Below, in pieces: positions 1 through 8,720 of a DNA stretch of 64,000 bases. Position 1 is the first letter of the stretch, and each line of letters begins with the position of its first letter. The position numbers and the translations under genes are program-made. The notes beneath the pieces are model-generated. The model was not told the origin of the DNA. It did not search any database and saw only the letters and a program-made list of their open reading frames with translations. The stretch covers positions 155,702 to 219,701 of the forward strand of contig CAJUEJ010000003.1 in the NCBI GenBank assembly GCA_910585435.1. Reading direction: 5' to 3'. The DNA comes from an uncultured Hungatella sp. Its GTDB lineage: Bacteria; Bacillota; Clostridia; Lachnospirales; Lachnospiraceae.

Positions 1-500
1 AGGTGGTATCTGTAATCCCCATCCGTACCTCCCAGATAATAGCTTCCATCCTGCCCGTAAGCAGCCTCCATCAAGTCAATTCCTTTTTCCTTCAAAGCGT
101 CATTCCCAGCCCAGTTCTCATCCTTCTCCCAGATTCCGTCCTGATATACATAGTGGAATGCGTCGGATATCCCATCGGAATAATAATCCCCTTCCTTTGT
201 AAACAGCTCCAGGCTGCCGCTCTCTCCCTTCATAAAACCACACTTCATATGGTTCTCCATCTCCTGAGGCAATTCTATCTCTGTCTCCCCGTAACGCCCC
301 ATAGCCCCAGGCTCTTTTGCCTCCTCAGACGGCAAAACCGTGCTGCCGTCTCCCGGCCCGCTTTCCCCTGCCTGTGCTTTCGTCTTCCCTGTGTCCTCTA
401 TGGTACCTCCTGCCTTTTTCTGACAGCCGCCGAGACTGCCCAGCACCAGGCCTGCCATCAGCAGCCATGCCATCCCTTTTTTATGTATTTTTATCATCAT
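1..500 (-). CDS. Putative lipoprotein, C-terminus cut by window edge
   Basis: No product family is recognised. The frame is open from an ATG-ATG pair at 500/497 down to base 1, so the stop lies outside the window. An AAAGGGG ribosome site sits 3-6 bases upstream. The first 26 residues have two lysines, a hydrophobic stretch and a lipobox ending L-G-G-C (Cys26), followed by a polar Gly/Glu/Lys-rich linker, so the protein should be a secreted, lipid-anchored surface protein. Further on it is rich in Tyr, Asp and Trp (for example GDYYSDGISDAF, YYLGGTDGDYRYH), suggesting a beta-rich domain of unknown role. It is divergent from the two-component pair at 801-2782, which may control it. The plus-strand open frame over the same bases is antisense. 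Confidence 0.75.
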   Translation of the reverse strand, partial: MMIKIHKKGMAWLLMAGLVLGSLGGCQKKAGGTIEDTGKTKAQAGESGPGDGSTVLPSEEAKEPGAMGRYGETEIELPQEMENHMKCGFMKGESGSLELFTKEGDYYSDGISDAFHYVYQDGIWEKDENWAGNDALKEKGIDLMEAAYGQDGSYYLGGTDGDYRYH

Positions 501-569
501 GGTCCCCTTTCCTTTCCGCAGCGGCCTATAAGCGTCCGCCCCTGCCTCTTTGTACCAGCATATCAAATA

Positions 570-624
570 TTTCTCTAAAAAAACTGGAAATCTCAAGGGA
601 GTTTTTAAAGATTTTTTAGAGAAA
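570..624. promoter_or_regulatory. 13-bp perfect inverted repeat in divergent intergenic region
   Basis: Arms TTTCTCTAAAAAA (570-582) and TTTTTTAGAGAAA (612-624) are exact complements around a 29-base loop. The repeat lies between the divergent lipoprotein and response regulator genes. It could be an operator for the neighbouring response regulator or a hairpin. A TATACT box follows at 632-637. The rest of the 300-base gap has a second small hairpin (708-713 with 740-745, GCCCTG/CAGGGC) in the response regulator leader and no gene that I can support. Confidence 0.45.
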
Positions 625-800
625 TGTGTGCTATACTAATTTAAAGAACGTTGGGAATCTTCGGATAACCTGTCATTTCGTCAACATTTATCTCTTAAGA
701 TAACGCAGCCCTGAAAGAGAATGAGATTGTTTTCTCTCCCAGGGCGGACCCGCCACAATTTCACAAGCAAAACCAATGCATTACACAAGGGGATTCTTAC

Positions 801-1496
801 ATGAGAATTTTAGTAATCGAAGATGATAAAGACCTGTGCCGCCTCATCTGCCTGGCTCTGGACGATGCCGGATACGACACAGACCACTGCCACACCGGAA
901 GCGACGGCCTGTTCTACGCCCAGAATCAGGTCTACGACGCCATTATTCTGGACCGCATGCTGCCGGAAATCGACGGCCTTACGGTCCTTGAGGCTCTCCG
1001 CCGCCGCAGGCTTCAGACCCCGGTGATTCTGGCAACTGCCTTAGACAGCCTTCAGGACCGGATAAACGGCCTGGATGCAGGCGCCGACGACTATCTGCCA
1101 AAGCCTTTTGCCGTGGAGGAGCTGCTGGCCCGTGTCCGGGCCGTCACCAGAAGGTCCGGGAATCTGCTGGTTTCCTCTGACTTAACCATCTCCGGCCTTT
1201 CTCTGAATCCGGACAGCCACTGTCTGTGCTTTGGCGGCACTTCCCTGACTCTTTCCAAAAAAGAGTCTGCACTTTTAGAATATTTTATGAAAAACCCCAA
1301 CCAGACGCTGCCCCGCTCCAGGATTCTTTCCTATGTGTGGGGCTCCTCCTCCGACGTGGAGGAAGGAAATCTGGACAACTACATCTATTTTCTCCGCAGA
1401 CGGCTGAAAGCATTAGAGGCTCCTGTGAAACTGACTACCATCCACGGAGTCGGATACCGTCTGGAATCACCTAGTGAAAGGATTCCCTGCCCATGA
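801..1496 (+). CDS. OmpR/PhoB-family response regulator
   Basis: DNA-binding response regulator of 231 aa. The receiver domain (about 1-115) has the acidic pair E7-D8-D9, the phospho-acceptor D51 in IILDRMLP, the switch residue region LATALD and K101 in LPKPF. A winged-helix effector domain follows (about 125-225), with the usual ending TIHGVGYRLE. The start is supported by AAGGGG eight bases upstream. It overlaps the next gene by four bases (ATGA), so both are translated together as a cognate pair. The targets are not visible; the divergent lipoprotein is a candidate. Confidence 0.95.
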   Translation: MRILVIEDDKDLCRLICLALDDAGYDTDHCHTGSDGLFYAQNQVYDAIILDRMLPEIDGLTVLEALRRRRLQTPVILATALDSLQDRINGLDAGADDYLPKPFAVEELLARVRAVTRRSGNLLVSSDLTISGLSLNPDSHCLCFGGTSLTLSKKESALLEYFMKNPNQTLPRSRILSYVWGSSSDVEEGNLDNYIYFLRRRLKALEAPVKLTTIHGVGYRLESPSERIPCP

Positions 1497-2782
1497 AAAC
1501 CCTGCGAAAACGCCTGAGCGCCCTCTATACCATTACGACGGGAGCCATCCTTCTCCTGGTCATCGGAGCCTTTCTTCTATCCTCCATCCAAAAAACCAGG
1601 AATGCACAGCTGCAGCAGTTTCAGGTCATCTGGAACTCTTTAAGCTCCAGATTTCAGTCCTCCCACGCCTTTTCCCACGGATATCTAGCCCAGACAGAGG
1701 CAGAGTATCACATGATTATCCACATCAGCGAAAACGGCATCCCCTTTTTCTATCCGGGCTCCTGGAAGCCTGAGACAGACCGTAAGGTTCTGATTGAGCA
1801 GGCCATTGCTTTGGCCAAAACCCAGGGCGTTTCTGTCAACCGTGCCCCTGTGTCCTCCCCCTCCAATACAACTTCTCTGATAACCATGGAGGGGAACCGC
1901 GGCGACCGCTACTACGTTATGGTCCAGGTGATGTCCACCAGAAACGGAGCTAAAAGCATCTGTGCCATCTCCTACATCCCCCCTGTATGGGATGCCCTGA
2001 AAAATACAGTTCTGTACCTGTCTCTGCTGGCAGTGTCAGGAATCCTCTGTCTGTGGCTCATCAGCTGGGTATTTGTGGGATGGTCTTTAAAGCCGGTGGA
2101 AGAAAGCAGGCAAAAGCAGGCCCGGTTCATCGCCGCAGCCTCCCACGAACTGCGCTCCCCTCTTGCCGTCCTCCGCTCCGCCGCCGCTGCCATGTCCGAT
2201 TCTCCGCAGAAAAAGGACACACTCCTTCCTCTCATAGACAGGGAATGTGTCCGTATGTCACGTCTCATTGACGATATGCTTCTCCTCGCCTCTGCCGACG
2301 CCAGAACCTGGAGCCTGCAGAGGAAAGAAACCGATATGGATACTCTTTTAATTGATTTGTATGAAGCCTTCCAGCCTGCCTGCCAGGAAAAAGGCATTTC
2401 CCTCCATCTGGATCTGCCTGCAGATTCCCTTCCCCATGTCCTCTGCGACCCAGACCGTATCCGGCAGGTTCTCATGGTTCTTTTAGACAACGCGGCATAC
2501 TATACGCCCGCCGGCCGCTCCATCTTCATCCGGGCCCGGGTAAATGAGCGGAAGCGTATTCTGGAACTGCAGGTGATGGATGAGGGGTGCGGCATCGCCC
2601 CTGAAGACAAGCCCCATATCTTTGACCGTTTTTACCAGGCAGATTCTGCCCGCAGCGACAAACAGCACTTCGGCCTTGGCTTAAGCATCGCCAGGGAGCT
2701 GGTGCTTCTCCACCAGGGAACCATCGGCCTGGCTGACAATCCTGGGGGAGGGAGCTGCTTTTTTGTAAGGCTGCCCTGCTAA
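1493..2782 (+). CDS. Sensor histidine kinase, HisKA type
   Basis: Membrane sensor kinase of 429 aa and partner of the preceding regulator. A first membrane helix lies at about 12-32, followed by an extracytoplasmic sensor region of about 140 residues and a second helix at about 170-196. The phospho-acceptor is H218 in the motif ASHELRSPL. The ATPase domain shows an N box (LLDNAAYYT), G1 (DEGCGIAPEDKPHIFDRFYQ) and G2 (FGLGLSIARELV). No clear HAMP domain is visible between the second helix and the DHp helix. The sensed signal cannot be told from sequence. Confidence 0.95.
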   Translation: MKTLRKRLSALYTITTGAILLLVIGAFLLSSIQKTRNAQLQQFQVIWNSLSSRFQSSHAFSHGYLAQTEAEYHMIIHISENGIPFFYPGSWKPETDRKVLIEQAIALAKTQGVSVNRAPVSSPSNTTSLITMEGNRGDRYYVMVQVMSTRNGAKSICAISYIPPVWDALKNTVLYLSLLAVSGILCLWLISWVFVGWSLKPVEESRQKQARFIAAASHELRSPLAVLRSAAAAMSDSPQKKDTLLPLIDRECVRMSRLIDDMLLLASADARTWSLQRKETDMDTLLIDLYEAFQPACQEKGISLHLDLPADSLPHVLCDPDRIRQVLMVLLDNAAYYTPAGRSIFIRARVNERKRILELQVMDEGCGIAPEDKPHIFDRFYQADSARSDKQHFGLGLSIARELVLLHQGTIGLADNPGGGSCFFVRLPC

Positions 2783-2854
2783 CAGTACTGGTACTGCCAT
2801 ATTTTTCACCACTTCTTTTGGGGCATGAACAAGGTATGAAGCATGCTTCTTCTT

Positions 2855-2914
2855 CAAAATAAAACTCCCCTGAAAATGCTGCGCCTCTATATAAACATGC
2901 AGCAGCCTCAGGGG
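2855..2914 (-). terminator. Terminator of the tRNA-Ser gene
   Basis: Read on the minus strand, CCCCTGA (2908-2914) pairs with TCAGGGG (2867-2873), with extra pairing of GCTGC inside, followed by the T-rich stretch AGTTTTATTTT. It lies just downstream of the tRNA. Confidence 0.7.
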
Positions 2915-2925
2915 ATTTCCACACA

Positions 2926-3015
2926 CGGAGATGAAGGGATTCGAACCCTTGTGCCGGGATGAACCGACAAACGCATTTCGAGTGCGCCGCGTTATGGCCA
3001 CTTCGCTACATCTCC
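2926..3015 (-). tRNA. tRNA-Ser, anticodon CGA
   Basis: A 90-base class II tRNA. The acceptor stem GGAGATG pairs with CATCTCC, with discriminator G and no encoded CCA. The anticodon stem GCGCA/TGCGT encloses loop CTCGAAA, giving anticodon CGA (reads UCG). It has a long variable arm and the T arm GGGTTCGAATCCC. A minus-strand TATAAT box lies at 3048-3053, about 33 bases upstream, with an extended TG motif and a poor -35. It stands between the convergent kinase and amidase genes. Confidence 0.97.
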
Positions 3016-3113
3016 ATAATCGATGCCTTCTGACGGACAACGATTAGATTATACACAAAAAATGTGATTTTGAACAGTAGTTATTGAAAAATATTTTTCT
3101 GTTTTCCAAAAGA

Positions 3114-4403
3114 CTATTTTCCAAAATACTGGTTGATCCCGTCCAGAAGCCCGGAGGCCAGTGTATCCAGCATTGCGTCTGAATGGTCGGAATTTTTATC
3201 TCCCAGCTCAATATCAATGGAAGGCACAGTGGAAAATGAGGTCTGTGTCAGATCCATCTCCATGGAACCGCCAGAAAAGATCTTTACGCCTGCGTTTTTC
3301 AGTCCGGCCACCAGGCTTTCGCCCAGGGCATTGTGTTTTTCCCAGTTTGATTTGACCGGCTCCATGCTGCGGTAGGAGGACACATTGGGAACACTCATAT
3401 AGAATGCACCCTTATCGCTGGTAGTGGAGTCCCAGTGGAGAGCGATATGGCAGTCCGCCAGATTATTGGCCATGACTGTGCGGGCCACATTGTCCAGCTG
3501 GACATCATCGCTTTCCCGGATCATCAGCACATCATAGCCGGCAGCCAGCAGCTTATCCTTCAGCTTCCTGGCCATAGCCAGGGTCACCTTGGCTTCTGCA
3601 GTGCCGTCGGAAAATGTCATGCCGCCGGATACCGCCACCGCCTCTGTAGCCCCGGCGCCTGTCGTGCCGCCTGTCACCTTGGCTGTTCCGTCCGGATGGC
3701 ATTTGGTCTTCACGCTTGATCCGCCCTTTGTTCCATGTCCGGCATTGACACAGACCGTAATTCCCTTGGGGTTTGCCGCCTGGGAGCGGTACAGGTAAGC
3801 AGACCCGGAATTAATTTTAGAGAAATCTGCATATTTCCAGGAAGAATCCAGCTTTACTTCTCCTGCCCCGGCTTCTGCCCCATTGCCTGTCTGAGCTGCC
3901 GGCTGGGTCTCTGCCTCCGGTTTGGACTGGGATACATATCTGGACGCAATAAAGCATTCCCGTCCCTGATACTGCACCCGGCTCCATGTATCACTGTAGC
4001 CGGTGCGCTTTAGCTCTGCCCCCTTGTTCAGGGCCGTAATCACCTGGCCGGATGTGCCTGGGGACATTCGCAGATTTACCTGATCTCCTGTCACATAGAC
4101 TGTCTCGCTGACTTCCGTCATCACCCCGGTGGTTTCTGAAGTCAAAACCGTCTCTTTTTCTATGATATCAGCGTTTGTGATCTCCAGGACAGCCTCTTTA
4201 TTCTCTCCGGCGCCGTCTGGGCTTTCCAGGCTGCCTGTATTATTGGAAGAAACAGTTTCTCCCGAAGCCTGTCCGGAATCTGTCCCTACGTCATATGGCT
4301 TATATTTCGGCTGACAGCCGGAAAGCATGGATGCAGCCCACAGGACCGTCAGCCCTATGGCAGCTACAGACAATTTTCTCCTCATATCCCTCGGTCTTTT
4401 CAA
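3114..4403 (-). CDS. Lipoprotein N-acetylmuramoyl-L-alanine amidase with SH3 domain
   Basis: Cell-wall hydrolase of 429 aa that should cut the amide bond between MurNAc and the stem peptide. It has a signal peptide with lipobox M-L-S-G-C (Cys30), a low-complexity linker, an SH3b wall-binding domain (about 100-160) and an Amidase_3 domain (about 210-428). Likely zinc and catalytic residues lie in VNAGHGT, IALHWDS and SIDIELG. The start is read as TTG: it sits nine bases after GGAGG and overlaps the mnmA stop as TTGA, whereas the first ATG (4385) is 27 bases from that site. This implies translational coupling to mnmA. No clear terminator follows. Confidence 0.88.
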   Translation of the reverse strand: MKRPRDMRRKLSVAAIGLTVLWAASMLSGCQPKYKPYDVGTDSGQASGETVSSNNTGSLESPDGAGENKEAVLEITNADIIEKETVLTSETTGVMTEVSETVYVTGDQVNLRMSPGTSGQVITALNKGAELKRTGYSDTWSRVQYQGRECFIASRYVSQSKPEAETQPAAQTGNGAEAGAGEVKLDSSWKYADFSKINSGSAYLYRSQAANPKGITVCVNAGHGTKGGSSVKTKCHPDGTAKVTGGTTGAGATEAVAVSGGMTFSDGTAEAKVTLAMARKLKDKLLAAGYDVLMIRESDDVQLDNVARTVMANNLADCHIALHWDSTTSDKGAFYMSVPNVSSYRSMEPVKSNWEKHNALGESLVAGLKNAGVKIFSGGSMEMDLTQTSFSTVPSIDIELGDKNSDHSDAMLDTLASGLLDGINQYFGK

Positions 4404-5464
4404 CGTATTGTACCTCCTCCTACTACATAACCCTCATGATAAAATACCACAGCCTGTCCCGGGGTGATGGCTCTCTGAGGCTCCTCAAAGCGAACCTCCA
4501 CCACATCAGGGGCGATTTCCTCTATGACACAGGGGGCCCCCTTGTGGCTGTACCGGATCTTGGCCCAGACCTTCATGGGTGCGCCCTTTAGCCCTTCGAC
4601 AGACATCCAGTTCAGATGATCACAGGTCAGGGTATCTGAGAATACATCCCCACCCTCCCCGATCACCACCTCGTTGGATCCGGGGCGTATCTCCACCACG
4701 AAAGCAGGGCGCCCCAGGGACAGATTTAAGCCCTTCCTCTGCCCTATGGTATAATGGGTAATTCCCTTATGCCGTCCTAAAATATTCCCGTGAATATCTA
4801 CAAAATTCCCTTCTGGAAGTGGTTTTTCAACATTTTCTTTAATGAATCCGGCATAATCGTGATCCGGAATAAAGCAGATCTCCTGGCTGTCCGGCTTGTG
4901 GGCCACGGAAATTCCTATATCCGACGCAATCTGCCGAATCTGGTCTTTTTCATACCGCCCCACAGGCATCAGAGTATGGGCCAGCTGACGCTGGGTCAGA
5001 TTGTAAAGGGCGTATGTCTGGTCTTTTGCTGCGGTTACAGACTTTTTCAGAGCGTATCTGCCATTAGGAAGCTTTTCAATCTGCGCATAATGGCCGGTTG
5101 CAATGAAATCAGCCCCGATTTCCAGGCTCCGATTCAGCAGAGACTCCCATTTTACAAACCGGTTGCAGGCAATACATGGATTAGGCGTCCTGCCATGGAC
5201 ATACTCATGGATAAAATAATCAATGACATGGGTTTTAAACTCCTTCCGGAAATTCATCACATAGTGAGGAATCCCCAGCTTCCATGCAACCTGCCTTGCA
5301 TCCTCCACGGCAGACAGGCCGCAGCAGCCACCGTTCTCCTCCTGCTGCCAGATCTCCATGGTAACCCCTGTCACCTCATATCCCTCTTGCTTCAGCAGAT
5401 AGGCGGCTACCGAGGAATCCACTCCCCCGGACATGCCTACCACTACTTTTTTATTCTGCATCAA
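4400..5464 (-). CDS. mnmA: tRNA-specific 2-thiouridylase MnmA
   Basis: Transfers sulfur to U34 of tRNA-Lys, -Glu and -Gln in the cytoplasm, using ATP. The 354-aa length is normal. An N-type ATP pyrophosphatase P-loop is seen as SGGVDSS (12-18). The catalytic cysteine pair is C97 (NPCIAC) and C197 (DSQEICFIPD). The C-terminal beta-barrel ends in VVFYHEGYVVGGGTIR. The ATG start overlaps the iscU stop by four bases. Being in one operon with the cysteine desulfurase and scaffold genes explains where its sulfur comes from. Confidence 0.97.
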   Translation of the reverse strand: MMQNKKVVVGMSGGVDSSVAAYLLKQEGYEVTGVTMEIWQQEENGGCCGLSAVEDARQVAWKLGIPHYVMNFRKEFKTHVIDYFIHEYVHGRTPNPCIACNRFVKWESLLNRSLEIGADFIATGHYAQIEKLPNGRYALKKSVTAAKDQTYALYNLTQRQLAHTLMPVGRYEKDQIRQIASDIGISVAHKPDSQEICFIPDHDYAGFIKENVEKPLPEGNFVDIHGNILGRHKGITHYTIGQRKGLNLSLGRPAFVVEIRPGSNEVVIGEGGDVFSDTLTCDHLNWMSVEGLKGAPMKVWAKIRYSHKGAPCVIEEIAPDVVEVRFEEPQRAITPGQAVVFYHEGYVVGGGTIR

Positions 5465-5898
5465 TACTCCTCATCTTCATCATGCTCGCTGATATCAGAC
5501 TTAGGCTTCTCAAGCCCTTCTATCGTAATCCCGTTTTTCTCGGCATAATCCCAGAGGGCGGCATGAATCGCCTCCTCTGCCAGTAAAGAACAGTGTACCT
5601 TAACCGGGGGCAATCCGTCAAGTGCTTCCATCACAGCTTTGTTGGTTACCTCCATAGCTTCCTGGACAGTCTTTCCTTTTACCATCTCCGTAGCCATGCT
5701 GCTGGTAGCCACGGCAGCCCCGCAGCCAAAGGTCTTAAATTTTACATCCCGGATAACCTGATTCTCATCAATGTCCAGGTATATCCTCATGATATCGCCG
5801 CATTTGGCGTTTCCAACGGTCCCCATGCCGCTAGGATTTTCCATTTCACCTACGTTTCTCGGATGCTCAAAGTGATCCATTACCTTTTCTGTATACAT
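5461..5898 (-). CDS. iscU: Fe-S cluster scaffold protein IscU/NifU
   Basis: Scaffold on which [2Fe-2S] or [4Fe-4S] clusters are assembled from sulfide delivered by the cysteine desulfurase. It is 145 aa. The three ligand cysteines are in AKCGDIM, FGCGAAVA and KVHCSLLA. I start it at the ATG at 5898 because AGGAG (5906-5910) lies seven bases before it; the ATG at 5913 would place this site inside the gene. The C-terminal tail is acidic (ending HDEDEEY). It overlaps mnmA by four bases. Confidence 0.95.
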   Translation of the reverse strand: MYTEKVMDHFEHPRNVGEMENPSGMGTVGNAKCGDIMRIYLDIDENQVIRDVKFKTFGCGAAVATSSMATEMVKGKTVQEAMEVTNKAVMEALDGLPPVKVHCSLLAEEAIHAALWDYAEKNGITIEGLEKPKSDISEHDEDEEY

Positions 5899-5974
5899 AA
5901 AGTTTCTCCTCATTCATCATTCTTGTATCTCTTACCGTGGTTTACAGATAAACCTATGTCTTTGTGTACTTCGC

Positions 5975-7168
5975 TTACCGGGCTGCAGCCGAAGATTTTC
6001 TCATAAAGTCCTCATACAGAGGAGACATATTTCTCAAATAGGCCACGATTTCTTTAATCTTCTCCACTGTATAGTCCATCTCCTCCCAGGTATTTTCCTG
6101 GCTTAAAGTCAGGCGCAGGGAGCCGTGGGCAATCTCGTGGGGCAGGCCGATGGCTAGCAGCACATGGGAAGGATCCAGGGAGCCGGAAGTACACGCCGAG
6201 CCGCTGGAGCCGCAGATTCCCTCCATATCCAGTTTAATAAGCAGGGATTCCCCTTCAATAAACTGGAATGCAAAATTAGCGTTGTTGGACAGCCGGTTGG
6301 TCCGATGCCCGTTCAGCCTTGTATAAGGAACTTCCTCCAGCACCCGTTTAATAAGGTAATCTCTTAGTTCCCTTTCTTTTTCCCCTCTCTGCTCCATATC
6401 TGCCATTGCCAGTTCCACGGCTTTTCCCATCCCTGCAATTCCGGGGACATTCTCCGTGCCGCCGCGGCGCTTCCTCTCCTGGGCTCCGCCGTGAATAAAG
6501 GACCGGCTTTTGATCCCGGTGCGGATATATAAAAATCCGATTCCTTTCGGGCCGTTAAATTTATGACCGCTGACACTCATCATGTCAATATTGTATGCGT
6601 CTACAGAAATCGGTACATGGGCATAGGCCTGGACTGCATCCGTGTGGAATAAAATCCCATGGCTTCTGGCGATCTCTCCGATTTCCTTTATGGGCTGTAT
6701 GGTTCCGATTTCATTGTTTGCAAACATAATGGATATGAGAATGGTATCCGGGCGGATGGCTTTTTTCAGCTGATCCAGCTTCACCACCCCGTTCTCGTCC
6801 ACATCCAGGTACGTAACCTGAAAGCCTCTCTTCTCCAGATATTCACAGGTATGAAGCACCGCATGATGCTCAATCCTGCTGGTGATAATGTGCTTTCCCT
6901 TTGCCTGGTATGCCTCCGCTGTAGCCTTGATGGCCCAGTTGTCAGACTCGGTCCCTCCTGCCGTAAAATATATTTCATTGGCCTTGGCGCCAATAGAGCT
7001 TGCAATGGTCTCCCTGGTACGGGCAATGACTTTTTTGCAGGGAGTGGAAAATTCATAAATCGACGATGGGTTGCCGTAATACTGGCTGAAATAAGGTATC
7101 ATGGCCTCCACCACCTCCGGACGCGTCCTGGTAGTAGCCGCATTGTCCAGATAAATTGTCTGTTTCAT
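5975..7168 (-). CDS. iscS: Cysteine desulfurase (NifS/IscS)
   Basis: PLP enzyme of 397 aa converting cysteine to alanine and enzyme-bound persulfide. The PLP lysine is K203 in SGHKFNGPKG; the active-site cysteine is C326 in SSGSACTSGS. It is first in the minus-strand operon iscS-iscU-mnmA-amidase. In many Clostridia an Rrf2-family iscR gene precedes it; none is seen here, so control would come from elsewhere. Confidence 0.97.
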   Translation of the reverse strand: MKQTIYLDNAATTRTRPEVVEAMIPYFSQYYGNPSSIYEFSTPCKKVIARTRETIASSIGAKANEIYFTAGGTESDNWAIKATAEAYQAKGKHIITSRIEHHAVLHTCEYLEKRGFQVTYLDVDENGVVKLDQLKKAIRPDTILISIMFANNEIGTIQPIKEIGEIARSHGILFHTDAVQAYAHVPISVDAYNIDMMSVSGHKFNGPKGIGFLYIRTGIKSRSFIHGGAQERKRRGGTENVPGIAGMGKAVELAMADMEQRGEKERELRDYLIKRVLEEVPYTRLNGHRTNRLSNNANFAFQFIEGESLLIKLDMEGICGSSGSACTSGSLDPSHVLLAIGLPHEIAHGSLRLTLSQENTWEEMDYTVEKIKEIVAYLRNMSPLYEDFMRKSSAAAR

Positions 7169-7223
7169 ATGTGTAATCCGCCTTTCTGTAGTATTAAAGT
7201 TAAAAGCTTCATCTACGTTTTCT

Positions 7224-7251
7224 ATTATATAGTATATTCCTAGTATTGCAA
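7224..7251 (-). promoter_or_regulatory. Promoter of iscS operon
   Basis: Minus-strand -35 TTGCAA (7246-7251), 16-base spacer, -10 TATAAT (7224-7229). Between them runs CCTATTGCAATACTAGG, a partly dyad sequence that could hold a repressor. The rest of the 7169-7434 gap shows only the terminator at 7353-7383. Confidence 0.6.
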
Positions 7252-7352
7252 TAGGATTATTGTACTTTTTCAGGTACGGGGGATAATGTTTACCGGAAGG
7301 TCAAGTGTTGTATTTATATGGCATTTGGTTCACCTGCTTTCACAGCAGCATG

Positions 7353-7383
7353 AAAAAACCAGCCGTTTTTTCATACCGGCTGG
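7353..7383 (-). terminator. Intrinsic terminator of the IclR-linked operon
   Basis: On the minus strand, CCAGCCG (7377-7383) pairs with CGGCTGG (7359-7365), followed directly by six T. It closes the operon that starts at 16490. Confidence 0.9.
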
Positions 7384-7434
7384 CTTTATTATAAATACTC
7401 GTTCCCGTGTGTTTTTTATATTATGAAAACAAAT

Positions 7435-8703
7435 TCAATCCAGTACAATGATCTGCTCCGCTTCTGTTCCCAGCTGGAAGCACTTTACCATACCATCTAT
7501 TCTGGCCTCATAGCTTCCTTTAAAGCCATATATATCTATCTCTCCCAACTCACCTGTATTCCATGTCCCTCTGGTGTTCCACTCTTCTTTTATCAGAGTC
7601 TTAAGTACTTCATAAGCCGGTTTTTCCGAATTGTCTGTCCTCACCAGACCGGCCGGCGCTCCCAGCCAGGCCCCATCCTGAAATGCCCACGTGGTAATGG
7701 CTTCCACCTGTGGGTTTTCAAACAGGAGCCTGTAGAATTCCTCCACATTCCTGGCCTGGCGTTCTTCCCCTGCCGGAGTGGTGGGCCATTCCGAAATCTG
7801 GTAATCATTCAGATCCACAATATGCGGCGGCATGAGATGGCCGGATATAAAAGTGTTCTCCGTAAAATGGATGGGAAGACCGAACCGAGAGAACCGCTCC
7901 AGTATGTCCATGGTCTTTTCCCTGCCCCAATATCCCTGATGCTGGTGGGACTGGATTCCGATGACATCAATTTTGACCCCTGCTTCCAGACATCCTTCAA
8001 TCAGCTCTTCATATTTGGAGCTGGTATTAAAATCATTTAAAAGCAGTACCGCCTCCGGATTACATTCTCTGGCTTCTGCAAAAACTTTTGACACCAGATC
8101 CACCTGTCCCAGATTCTTACAGATACGGGTAATTCCATTGTCATATTTGTCAAACACCGGCATGATCACTACCTCGTTGATCACATCCCACATATCGATT
8201 AGGCCTTTAAATTCCATAACGTCGCGGCGGATACGCCCCAGCTGCTTTTTTAATATCTCCTCATCGTTTAAATTCAGGAGCCATGGAGCTGTCTGGGTGT
8301 GCCAGCACAGGGGATGGCCTTTCAGCGTGACTTTTCTCTCTTTCAGCCACCGGGCTGCCCGCCTTATCTCCTGGGTCCTTGTCTTTCCCTCCACCTTCTC
8401 AAACTGTCCCCAGTAAAACGGAAGAGTCCCATAGTTGAAGATTTTCAGCCACTTCTCCATGCGTTCTTCATAAAAAGCCCTTTTAGCCTCTTCCATCTCA
8501 GGATCCGTCACATAGAGTGTCTCGAATGCTCCGCAGCCAAACAAAAAGCTGTGGGACATCTGGCGGATTTCCACATTTCTTTTACAGGCCGGCTTCCCCT
8601 CCCTGGTGCAAACCCGTATCCGTACATGGCCCTTTCTGTGCTGATATCTATCCTGATCTCTGCAAGGTTTTCCTGCCTGATTTTCTTCCCTTCTCTCCAT
8701 CAT
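7435..8703 (-). CDS. GH10-family endo-xylanase-like glycoside hydrolase, cytoplasmic
   Basis: Retaining beta-glycosidase of clan GH-A, 422 aa. GH10 landmarks are KGHPLCWHTQTAPWL, the acid/base E167 in MWDVINEV, NDFN, QSHQHQG, and the nucleophile E272 in HFTEN. It has no signal peptide: the N-terminus is basic and polar, so it should act inside the cell on imported oligosaccharides, not on polymeric xylan. An N-terminal stretch of about 50 residues (possibly a small beta domain) precedes the barrel. Two ATGs (8703, 8700) follow GGAGGGA; the second has better spacing. It is last in the operon. The real substrate may not be xylan. Confidence 0.88.
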   Translation of the reverse strand: MMERREENQAGKPCRDQDRYQHRKGHVRIRVCTREGKPACKRNVEIRQMSHSFLFGCGAFETLYVTDPEMEEAKRAFYEERMEKWLKIFNYGTLPFYWGQFEKVEGKTRTQEIRRAARWLKERKVTLKGHPLCWHTQTAPWLLNLNDEEILKKQLGRIRRDVMEFKGLIDMWDVINEVVIMPVFDKYDNGITRICKNLGQVDLVSKVFAEARECNPEAVLLLNDFNTSSKYEELIEGCLEAGVKIDVIGIQSHQHQGYWGREKTMDILERFSRFGLPIHFTENTFISGHLMPPHIVDLNDYQISEWPTTPAGEERQARNVEEFYRLLFENPQVEAITTWAFQDGAWLGAPAGLVRTDNSEKPAYEVLKTLIKEEWNTRGTWNTGELGEIDIYGFKGSYEARIDGMVKCFQLGTEAEQIIVLD

Positions 8704-8720
8704 TCCCTCCGGCTGCCGGA

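Noticed and set aside
3..578. Long plus-strand open frame
   Set aside because: Antisense to the lipoprotein (500-1), which has a lipobox and ribosome site; the plus frame has neither.
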